A stretch of 60,611 bases of DNA from Deltaproteobacteria bacterium (lineage in GTDB: Bacteria > Desulfobacterota > Binatia > Binatales > Binataceae), in NCBI GenBank assembly GCA_021799495.1, contig JAJZAI010000018.1, forward strand, positions 1 through 60,611, given 5' to 3'. The notes under the pieces were generated by a model. It saw nothing but the letters and a program-made list of their open reading frames with translations. It searched no databases and was not told the DNA's origin. Numbering within the stretch: the first letter of the stretch is position 1; every line of letters begins with the position of its first letter. Position numbers and translations under genes: made by a program. Shown here piece by piece: positions 54,129 to 60,611 of this stretch.

Positions 54129-54920
54129 CTATGCGCGGTTCGCGGGACAAGGATGTGATTCTATGGCGGTCGCAAGCTCGCTGAGCGCGCGGATGACGTC
54201 GCGCGGCGAATCGACCCGGTAACGCGCCGCGCTCCGCCGCTCGGGTCCGACGAAGATCGAGAAGCCTTCGTTGCCGATCGCGGCGAAAGCGTCTTCGTCC
54301 GAAAGATCGTCGCCAAAATAGACCGGGACGAATCCTGAAAATCGCCGCCGCAGCGCGCGCATCGCATGGCCTTTGCCGGCGATACGCGGCAGCGCCTCGA
54401 CGACGCATTTGCCGTGGGCAAGCGTAAGCGCGGACATGTTGTCTTTCACGAATTCCGCGAACGCATCGCGGACCCGGCTGGTGGTTTCGGCCGGCGCGCC
54501 TCGATAGTGCAGCGCGATCGAAAATTCCTTGTCTTCGATCCGGAATCCAAGGTCGCCCGGCACATTGGCCGAGATCCATGCACGCAGCCGCGTGAGGTCC
54601 GCGCGCGCCGCTCCGGCATTCATCTCGCGCGTGCCGTCGGGCCAGAGAATTTGCAGTCCATGCACGCCGATCAGGATCAAGCCGTCGTCAATGCCGAGAA
54701 ACCGGCGCAGCGCCGAAATTTCGCGTCCGCTCACGATCGCCAGTACGGCCCGATCCGGCCGCGCCGCTATCCGTCGCAGCAACGACGGCGCTTCGGGATG
54801 CGGCGTGGCGCGCGCCGGATCGTCCACGATTTCCGCGATCGTGCCGTCGTAGTCGAGGCAAAGCAGGACCGGCGAGCTTCGCGCGAGCGCCGCCAGCGCG
54901 CCCTCCGGCAGCGGCGTCAT
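54129..54920 (-). CDS. otsB: Trehalose-6-phosphate phosphatase
   Basis: A 263-residue HAD phosphatase of the OtsB type: motif I LCLDYDGTIAEIV, SGREISALRRFLG, GVHGLQILWPDG and motif III YFGDDLSDEDAFAAI. It hydrolyses trehalose-6-phosphate made by OtsA. The start is uncertain: the ATG at 54920 lies just after the otsA stop, and one at 54941 would overlap otsA. Neither has a clear ribosome site. Confidence 0.93.
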   Translation of the reverse strand: MTPLPEGALAALARSSPVLLCLDYDGTIAEIVDDPARATPHPEAPSLLRRIAARPDRAVLAIVSGREISALRRFLGIDDGLILIGVHGLQILWPDGTREMNAGAARADLTRLRAWISANVPGDLGFRIEDKEFSIALHYRGAPAETTSRVRDAFAEFVKDNMSALTLAHGKCVVEALPRIAGKGHAMRALRRRFSGFVPVYFGDDLSDEDAFAAIGNEGFSIFVGPERRSAARYRVDSPRDVIRALSELATAIESHPCPANRA

Positions 54921-54927
54921 GCGTGGC

Positions 54928-56433
54928 TCAGACGGCGGCATCGAACGCGGCGCCGGCTCTCGGCGCGGCGGCCGCGCCAAGCGCGTCGAGGAAACTTTCA
55001 GACCAGGTTTCGAGACTGTTGGCGTGAACCCGCCGGCGCATCGCGCTCAAGCGCCGCGCCCGTTCCGCCGGCGCCATCTCGACGGCCTGATGGATTCGCT
55101 CGGCGAGCTGATCGACGCTGTAGGGATTCACCAGCAGCGCTTCTTTCAATTCTTCCGCGGCCCCGGCGAATTCGCTCAGGATCAGCGCGCCGGTGTCGTC
55201 CAGATGCGATGCGACGAACTCCTTCGCCACCAGATTCATGCCGTCGCGCAACGGGGTCAAAAGGGCGATATCGGCGGCGGCGTAATAGGCGACGAGTTCT
55301 TCCGCGGCGAACTGGGTGTAGAGATAACGCAGCGGCGTCCAGCCTTCAGACGAAAATCGGCCGACGACATTGCCGACCAGTTCATCGAGGTCGCGTTTGA
55401 GCTGGGCGTAATCGCTGACCTTGGTGCGCGACGGCACGGCGATCAGCACGAGCGTGATCCGCCGGCGCCATTGCGGATGCTGTTCGAGAAAGCGCTCGTA
55501 GCCGCGAATCCGCTCCAGGATGCCTTTGGTGTAATCGAGCCGGTCGACGCCCAAAATAATCGTGGGCGTGCCGACGGCGCGGCGGATGCGCGCGACGCGC
55601 GCCTGGACTTTCTCGCTCGCCGCCAGTCCGGCGAAAAAATCCCCCGGAATGCCAAGCGGAAAGGCGTCAACCCGCACCAGCCGCGATCCGATCGCGACCT
55701 CGCCGCTCGCGCGATCGACCCGCAGCCCCATCACGCCCTCGCAGCAATTCAGAAAATGATTCGCGTAGGATCGGGTATGAAAGCCGATCAGGTCAGCGCC
55801 AAGCATCCCGTTCAGAAATTCCTCGCGCCACGGCAAAATTCGCAGCAGTTGCTCGGGCGGGAACGGCACATGCCAGAAAATTCCGATTGGGATGTCGCCG
55901 CGCTGCTCGCGCACGAACTGCGGCGCCAGCGCCAGATGGAAATCCTGCACCCAGAGAAAGTCGCCGCTCTGCGCTTCGCGCGCCGCGATTTCCGCGAAGA
56001 GCCGGTTCACCCGTTCATAGCGCTGCCAGTGCTGGCGGCTGAAGTGCGTCCGCGGAATCATCAGATGCATCAGCGGCCACAGCGCCCGATTGCACATCGC
56101 ATAGTAATAATCCGAGATGTCCTGCTCGCCGAGCGGCGCAAACACGATGCGAAAGCGCGGCTCGCCGCCCGGCGGCATCGCCAGCGGCGTCGGCGAACGC
56201 GGACCTCCCGACCATGCGATCCACGTGCCGCCGTGCCGCTCGAGCAGGCGCAGAAAAGTGCTGCCGACGCCGCCGACGGTCGGTTCGATCCGCTCATGCC
56301 CGTGCTCGCGCACAATCCGGATCGGCGCCCGGTTCGACATCACGATCAGCCGGCCGTCATGGCGGCGGGCGTCGCCCTTGTGGCGTCCGTTGGAGGCGAT
56401 CGCGTTGTTGCTCAAAACCGTCATGCGAGTCAT
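54928..56433 (-). CDS. otsA: Alpha,alpha-trehalose-phosphate synthase (GT20)
   Basis: A 501-residue OtsA, joining UDP- or GDP-glucose to glucose-6-phosphate. Blocks are [36 protein letters not shown], the nucleotide-binding [11 protein letters not shown] and [18 protein letters not shown]. With otsB directly downstream it forms the standard trehalose pathway for osmotic or drying stress. The catalytic Arg/Lys pair is in the GVDRLDYTK block. Confidence 0.96.
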   Translation of the reverse strand: MTRMTVLSNNAIASNGRHKGDARRHDGRLIVMSNRAPIRIVREHGHERIEPTVGGVGSTFLRLLERHGGTWIAWSGGPRSPTPLAMPPGGEPRFRIVFAPLGEQDISDYYYAMCNRALWPLMHLMIPRTHFSRQHWQRYERVNRLFAEIAAREAQSGDFLWVQDFHLALAPQFVREQRGDIPIGIFWHVPFPPEQLLRILPWREEFLNGMLGADLIGFHTRSYANHFLNCCEGVMGLRVDRASGEVAIGSRLVRVDAFPLGIPGDFFAGLAASEKVQARVARIRRAVGTPTIILGVDRLDYTKGILERIRGYERFLEQHPQWRRRITLVLIAVPSRTKVSDYAQLKRDLDELVGNVVGRFSSEGWTPLRYLYTQFAAEELVAYYAAADIALLTPLRDGMNLVAKEFVASHLDDTGALILSEFAGAAEELKEALLVNPYSVDQLAERIHQAVEMAPAERARRLSAMRRRVHANSLETWSESFLDALGAAAAPRAGAAFDAAV

Positions 56434-56740
56434 GGCGGCCTCCGATTGGAGCCGCCGTCTATCCGAAATCGAAAACGAAGGCGACGGTTAAAAGTTAACT
56501 CTTCGCGGCGCGCGTCCGCAAACTAATTGTGGCGGTCTTTCGCGGATGAGTTCACGTCGCGCGGCGTGGAGCGTCCTGTCGCTTAACGTCGCGCGGCGCC
56601 GTGCAAACGTTCCGAATTGAGTGACGTCGGCCGGCAAAGCCGAGCAGAAGATGCGATCCGCGCAAGTCGCGTCAGGCCAAAAGAAAACGCCCGGCCTCGC
56701 AAAGAGACCGGGCGTCTGGCTTCGAACCCTACGTTCGCGC
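56434..56740. other. Intergenic region between otsA and the peroxiredoxin gene
   Basis: The 307 bases contain the terminator at 56681-56715. The rest should hold the otsA promoter. The phrase CGTCGCGCGGCG occurs twice (near 56547 and 56587), but no gene or RNA was recognised. Confidence 0.5.
56681..56715 (-). terminator. Rho-independent terminator of the peroxiredoxin gene
   Basis: Read on the minus strand, ACGCCCGG-TCTC and GAGG-CCGGGCGT form a stem around a TTTGC loop, followed by TTTTCTTTT. It lies 26 bases after the peroxiredoxin stop. Confidence 0.85.
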
Positions 56741-57379
56741 TTACTTGTTCGGCTGAGGCGTCATCCGCAAATACGGCTTCAGCTCCTTCCAGCCTTTCGG
56801 GAATTTCTTCTTCATCTCTTCCGGATCCTTGAGCGACGGCACGATCACTACGTCGTCGCCGTCCTTCCAGTTGCCCGGCGTGGCCACCGAATAGTTGTCG
56901 GTGAGCTGAAGCGAATCGATCACGCGCAGAATTTCGTCGAAGTTGCGCCCGGCGCTCTGCGGATAGGTGATAATCGCGCGGACTTTCTTCTTCGGATCGA
57001 TAATGAAGACCGAGCGCACCGTGGTGGTGTCGCTGAGGTCGGGATGGATCATCTCGTACAGGTTCGACACCTTTTTGTCGGCGTCGCCAAGAATCGGAAA
57101 ATTCAGCCTGGTGTGCTGGGTTTCCTCGATATCGCCAACCCATCCGCGATGTGACGCGACGTCGTCCACGCTGACCGCAATCGCCTTGACGTGGCGCTTG
57201 TCAAATTCCGGCTTCAGCTTCGCGACCAGGCCAAGCTCGGTCGTGCACACAGGCGTGAAATCCTTCGGATGGGAAAACAGGATCACCCAGTTGTCGCCGA
57301 CCCAATCGTGGAACCGAATCGTGCCGTCGGTCGACTCCTGCACGAAATTCGGCGCTTCGCCGCCTAGACGAATTGACAT
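56741..57379 (-). CDS. 1-Cys peroxiredoxin (Prx6/AhpC-TSA family)
   Basis: A 212-residue peroxiredoxin. The peroxidatic Cys45 is in HPKDFTPVCTTELG; no resolving Cys is present, and the long C-terminal extension (WKELKPYLRM) is that of the Prx6 subgroup. It reduces peroxides with an unknown thiol partner. GGAGG precedes the ATG at 57379. A terminator closes it, so it is monocistronic. Confidence 0.95.
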   Translation of the reverse strand: MSIRLGGEAPNFVQESTDGTIRFHDWVGDNWVILFSHPKDFTPVCTTELGLVAKLKPEFDKRHVKAIAVSVDDVASHRGWVGDIEETQHTRLNFPILGDADKKVSNLYEMIHPDLSDTTTVRSVFIIDPKKKVRAIITYPQSAGRNFDEILRVIDSLQLTDNYSVATPGNWKDGDDVVIVPSLKDPEEMKKKFPKGWKELKPYLRMTPQPNK

Positions 57380-57556
57380 GATTAACCTCCGAAACGGACT
57401 TTTTTCAAATTTTACGCCATTACCGTACGCTGAAAAAAACCGCCGCACAAATAGATGACTTATCAAGTCTGGCTAATCATATAACATGAAAGTGCGGCAT
57501 GAAAGAATTTTGATCGCCGCCGGCGCACATGGATAAAACCGCTCGCCGGATTCAAT

Positions 57557-58360
57557 TCAGCGCCGCAAGCGGCTCAAATCCGGTTTGCGTTTTTCCATAA
57601 AGGCGCTCACGTATTCCTTGTGTTCGGCGCTGGCGGAGCATTTGTCAAGCGCGAACATCTCGAAGTCGATCGCGGACGCCAGCGTGCCCGCATCGGCGTT
57701 GGTCAGCGCCCGTTTGGTCAGCGCGATCGAAAGCGGCGCGCCCATCAGTATTTCGCCCGCGATTTCGCGCGCCTTGTCCATCAATTGGCCGGCCGGCGTC
57801 ACCTGGCTGACCAATCCCGCCGCGAGGCAATCGGCGGCCGTGTAATGCCGCCCGGTGAGCATCATTTCCGCCGCCCGCGAGGCGCCGACCAGCCGCGGCA
57901 AAAGGTAGGTCGAGCCCAGCTCTGGCATCATTCCGACCCGCGCGAAGATGAAGCCGACCTTGGCCGAATCAGCCATGATCCGGATATCGCACGGCAGCGT
58001 CATCGTCACGCCCACGCCGAGCGCGTAACCGTTGATCGCGACTATCGATGGCTTGCGCATCGCCGCGACCGTCGCCGGAAATTCGAGCATTCCGCCGCGC
58101 CGTTCTGAATTGCCTGAACCACCGTCTTCGCGCGAGCGGATATTGTCGGCGAATCCCGCGATATCCGCGCCGGCGCAAAACGCCTTGCCCGCGCCGGTCA
58201 GGATTACGGCGCGCACGTCGCGATCGTCGTCCGCGCGCCGCATCGCGTCCACCAGCTCGACGCCCATCTTTGCCGTGTAGGCGTTGAGCTTGGCCGGGCG
58301 ATTGAGCGTTACCGTGGCGATTTCGTCAGCGGTTTCGTAGCGAATCGTTTCGTAGTTCAT
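57557..58360 (-). CDS. Enoyl-CoA hydratase/isomerase family protein
   Basis: A 267-residue crotonase. Oxyanion-hole strands are AFCAGADIAGF and NGYALGVGVTMTLPCDIRI; the catalytic Glu lies in the GMMPELGSTYLLPRLVG segment. The insert after GADIAGF (NIRSREDGGSGNSERRGG) is a flexible loop. It hydrates or isomerises an acyl-CoA. The ATG at 58360 has GGGGA upstream. A short basic gene precedes it by 43 bases. Confidence 0.93.
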   Translation of the reverse strand: MNYETIRYETADEIATVTLNRPAKLNAYTAKMGVELVDAMRRADDDRDVRAVILTGAGKAFCAGADIAGFADNIRSREDGGSGNSERRGGMLEFPATVAAMRKPSIVAINGYALGVGVTMTLPCDIRIMADSAKVGFIFARVGMMPELGSTYLLPRLVGASRAAEMMLTGRHYTAADCLAAGLVSQVTPAGQLMDKAREIAGEILMGAPLSIALTKRALTNADAGTLASAIDFEMFALDKCSASAEHKEYVSAFMEKRKPDLSRLRR

Positions 58361-58403
58361 GGCGGTCCCCGAGGATCGTTGCGGGCGCGATGCGCCCTCG
58401 GCC

Positions 58404-58508
58404 CTAACGTTTCTTCTTGCGCGTGCGCGCCTCGCGAATTCGGGCTTTGAGCCGTTTTTCCCGCCGCTTGCGCCGGCGCTTGATTTCACGTTGCCGTTCA
58501 GTCGCCAT
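58404..58508 (-). CDS. 34-residue Arg/Lys-rich small protein
   Basis: A short reading frame starting MATERQREIKRRRKRREKRL and ending RTRKKKR; 13 Arg, 7 Lys and 4 Glu in 34 residues. An AAGGA ribosome site lies about 10 bases upstream. Its helical, alternating basic pattern suggests RNA or ribosome binding. It lies 43 bases before the enoyl-CoA hydratase gene. The family is not known to me with certainty. It resembles the 43-residue protein at 16653 only in composition. Confidence 0.6.
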   Translation of the reverse strand: MATERQREIKRRRKRREKRLKARIREARTRKKKR

Positions 58509-58868
58509 CGAGGTCTGTCCTTGTCTCCCGCTGCTTGCGATTTGCCGTCGTCGCGCCGCGCCTGATAGCGATGCGCGGTCATTTCACGGCGATTGGCCTC
58601 GCCTATCATATGAGCACCGTCCGGCGGGCGCCAGCGTCACGATTCGCCGCTTCAGCGCATCGCGCAGGGCGAAGCGGCGGGTCTGGTTCAGTTTTCCAGA
58701 TTGACCTTCTTCATCAGCGCATGGAAGCGCGGATCGGAACATAGCGGATCGAACATGCGATCCATCTTGAGCCAGCATGTAAACTGCGAATGGACCACGA
58801 AGTCCGCTTCCAGACCGGCCAGCGCAGGCCCATGCTATCAGCGCTCCTGGTACGTGGAGGAACGTACA
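58509..58868. other. Intergenic region with a gene relic
   Basis: The 360 bases between the small basic gene (minus) and the S1-like gene (plus) hold the relic described at 58688-58834. Nothing else was recognised, but the promoters of both divergent genes must be here. Confidence 0.5.
58688..58834 (-). pseudogene. C-terminal relic of a TPR-type regulator gene
   Basis: An open stretch of 48 codons without a start ends DRMFDPLCSDPRFHALMKKV-NLEN and a stop. The phrase D--FDPL-SDPRF-AL-KK--L is the usual C-terminus of TPR-containing adenylate cyclase-like and winged-helix regulators. The rest of that gene is missing; an in-frame TAG bounds the relic at 58835. Confidence 0.5.
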
Positions 58869-59561
58869 TTGTTCGGACGAAGCTGGAGAAGCATCTGTGC
58901 CGCGAAGATTGTGCTTGGCTTGCTGTACGTTGGGATGGCGGCTGCACAAACGCCGATCCCCATCCCGGAACAGCATTACCAACCTTGGCCGATTCCATTG
59001 AATGTCTCCGGCGGCGCGCTCGACTCGCTTTCCGCGCCGCCGGTTTACTGCATTGGCGGAACTCTGGGCGCGCTGGTCGCGGACGAAAACGGCCTGCAAT
59101 ATGTGGCCGGCTGCAATCACGTGTTGGATGTCGGGCCGAACGGCAATTTGCTAATAGGCTTGGAGATCGTTCAACCCGGTCTGATCGATAGCGGTTGCAT
59201 TCAAAACACCAGTTACGCGATTGGAACGTTGAGTGCGGTCGTGCCGCTGGTTTTAGGTTCAACGGCGGCCAACAAGGCGGTCGGCAGCGCTCGCGTCTCC
59301 GCTGCAAACCTTGCTCAGGCGTCGGACCTCGAAAAGGCGACGGCTGACGCCGAGGCGGTGCGCAAACGGCATCTGGCCGAGTTGATGAAGATTCCGCACG
59401 TGACCGGCGTTGCGATCGCCAGCGGACCATATGGCAATACCATATTCCAAATCGAAGTTGACAAGCCCGAGAATGTGCCAGAGGTCGAGCGGCACGTGCC
59501 GTCTAAGCTTGAAGGCTACGACGTTGATGTGATTCCCGAGGCGACCGGCATAGGCGCCTGA
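58869..59561 (+). CDS. Secreted S1-like (chymotrypsin-fold) protein, catalytic set incomplete
   Basis: A 230-residue protein with a signal-like N-terminus (SICAAKIVLGLLYVGMAAAQ). The segment GTLGALVADENGLQYVAGCN, then HVLDVG and IVQPGLIDSG, matches bacterial S1-like proteins whose usual form is GTLG--V------LSNNHVLA with QPG-(V/I)DGG. The His is kept, but no Asp (VDAAIA) or Ser (G--SG) motif is seen. The TTG at 58869 was chosen because GGAGG lies eight bases before it and it gives the signal peptide. Possibly inactive. Confidence 0.6.
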   Translation: MFGRSWRSICAAKIVLGLLYVGMAAAQTPIPIPEQHYQPWPIPLNVSGGALDSLSAPPVYCIGGTLGALVADENGLQYVAGCNHVLDVGPNGNLLIGLEIVQPGLIDSGCIQNTSYAIGTLSAVVPLVLGSTAANKAVGSARVSAANLAQASDLEKATADAEAVRKRHLAELMKIPHVTGVAIASGPYGNTIFQIEVDKPENVPEVERHVPSKLEGYDVDVIPEATGIGA

Positions 59562-59691
59562 ACCGATCTCGCTCAATATCCGACAACCTTCCGTATTCCA
59601 GCGCCAGCGTCGCGCTTGCGGGACGGCGGCGGGTCGGGCTAGAAGCGACCCTGAAACGCAGGCGTGGCTTGGTGGCGCAGGGAGCGGGTAC

Positions 59692-60504
59692 ATGGGCCAA
59701 CGAATTATCATAGAAAAAAACATCGACATTCCGATGCGCGACGGATGCGTGCTGAAGGGCGACCTGTTCCGGCCGGACAACGCCGAAAAGCTGCCGGTGC
59801 TGCTTAATCGCACGCCCTACGACAAGAAATTTCCGTTCATTTCGTCGCTCACGCTCGATGCGATTCGCGCGGCGAATCGCGGCTACAACGTGGTCTTCGT
59901 CGATTGCCGCGGCCGCTTCGCCTCCGAGGGCGTCTTCACCTGCTTCGTTGACGAGGGGCGCGACGGCTACGATACGATCGAGCATGTGGCGCGCCAGCCG
60001 TGGGCCAACGGCAAGGTCGGGACGTTCGGCACCTCGTACATGGGCGCGACGCAATGGCTGGCCGCCGCCACCCGTCCGCCCAGCCTCAAGGCGATGGTCC
60101 CGTCGATCACGGCGAGCGACTATCACGACGGATGGACCTATCAGGGCGGCGCCTTTTCGCTCTTTTTCAACGTGAGCTGGGCGATGACCTCGCTTGGCCT
60201 CGCGCGGCTGATGCGCGAGCGCGTGACGAATCCCAAAGCGGCGGAGGAACTGGGCGTCGTGATGGGGTCGATCGACACGATGCGCGAGTGGATGGACCAT
60301 CTGCCGCTCAAGGATTTTCCGATGTTCCGCGCGGGCGCGCCGTACTTCTTCGACTGGCTCGACCATCCCTATTACGACGACTACTGGCGCGCGCTGTCGA
60401 TCGAGGAACGGCATGCGGAAATCGACGTGCCGACGCTGAATATCGGCGGATGGTACGACATCTTTCAGGGCGGCACGATTCGCAACTATCTAGCAGGGCG
60501 TTGA
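59692..60504 (+). pseudogene. CocE/NonD-family hydrolase, truncated by an insertion
   Basis: A 270-residue N-terminal part of an X-Pro dipeptidyl-peptidase-like hydrolase: IPMRDGCVLKGDLFRP, RTPYDK, FVDCRGRFASEGVF and the nucleophile elbow GTFGTSYMGATQWLAA. It reads well up to LNIGGWYDIFQGGTIRNYL and then stops after three unrelated residues. Family members run to 550 residues or more, so the catalytic Asp and His are lost. The sequence after about 60491 belongs to an insertion element. Confidence 0.82.
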
Positions 60505-60611
60505 TAAACGCCTGAATTTCACTCGCCTATAATTCGTCTGAGTGGGTAATCGTGGTTGAGGAGGAAGTGGCGGATGCGCGGTGAGGAGCGGCGGCAGCGG
60601 CCGATGCTGAT
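60491..60611 (+). mobile_element. Insertion sequence, left end (partial)
   Basis: From about 60491 the CocE homology ends abruptly. The new sequence has a hairpin GGCGTT-GATA-AACGCC (60497-60512), a -10 box TATAAT (60528-60533), a GAGGAGG ribosome site and the start of a transposase-like frame at 60574. The far end and target duplication lie outside the window, so the exact left boundary is uncertain. Confidence 0.65.
60574..60611 (+). CDS. Putative DDE transposase, N-terminus (partial)
   Basis: The first 12 codons read MRGEERRQRPML. Many IS1182/IS5-like DDE transposases begin MRG-(E/D)--Q--ML/F, so this is probably the transposase of the element. GAGGAGG lies nine bases before the ATG. The frame runs off the window. 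Confidence 0.55.
   Translation, partial: MRGEERRQRPML

Noticed and set aside
58584-59120. 178-residue minus-strand frame
   Set aside because: Overlaps the S1-like gene, no ribosome site or motif. Only the separate short relic at 58688-58834, in another frame, has recognisable sequence.

Overview
The window is GC-rich, densely coded, Gram-negative chromosomal DNA: it has LPS/Kdo genes, OstA-type LPS transport proteins, rpoN, and rpoH and rpoZ. The kdsB-pyrG-kdsA ... lptC-lptA-rpoN-hpf-ptsN-rapZ order resembles Deltaproteobacteria and relatives. The F420-type LLM oxidoreductase, carboxymuconolactone decarboxylases, core-MetE and an S-box riboswitch would suit an uncultured soil lineage such as Binatota. 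That placement is inference, and no rRNA or tRNA is present to fix it.

Layout. 1-8.5 kb: the end of an SDR gene, then a long minus-strand envelope/regulatory cluster (kdsB to rapZ) lacking kdsD, kdsC, lptB and hprK at their usual places. 8.7-15.6 kb: a membrane protein, a hotdog thioesterase, a CADD-like diiron protein next to bioB, a methyltransferase, a YCII-ECF sigma-PAP2 operon and a secreted protein. 15.6-25 kb: an AT-rich divergent control region, a Spy-like periplasmic protein, a D,D-carboxypeptidase followed by a 43-residue Arg-rich protein, a TPR protein, a His/Met-rich secreted peptide behind a sigma-54-type promoter, a glycosyltransferase, two flavin reductases, an L,D-transpeptidase, an Fe-ADH, a phosphatase and a cupin. 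25-32 kb: REP-like hairpins, an NTF2-like protein, a duplicated histidine phosphatase, a single-chain DNA methyltransferase-endonuclease, core-MetE, OsmC and rhodanese. 32-42 kb: rpoZ, rpoH and the hydrophilic complex I genes nuoB, G, I, C, D and EF (E and F fused), with an MFS gene between G and I and no membrane-arm genes. 42-46 kb: a minus-strand catabolic cluster.

46-53 kb holds the most interesting locus. A SAM-I riboswitch with a readable terminator/antiterminator pair controls an operon for protein-thiocarboxylate sulfur transfer: E1-like ThiF/MoeB, threonine synthase, MoaD/ThiS-like carrier, CysM, NIL protein, a second E1-like protein and a HAD phosphatase, followed by cysC and sat. 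The two E1-like proteins look complementary. The first keeps the nucleotide loop and Cys but lacks the N-terminal Arg-finger segment. The second keeps that segment but has lost the nucleotide loop. They may work as a split heterodimer.

53-60.6 kb: a VOC protein, trehalose synthesis genes otsA-otsB, a 1-Cys peroxiredoxin, an enoyl-CoA hydratase preceded by a 34-residue Arg/Lys-rich protein, a relic of a lost TPR-type gene, a degenerate S1-like secreted protein, and a CocE hydrolase cut short by an insertion sequence that runs off the window.
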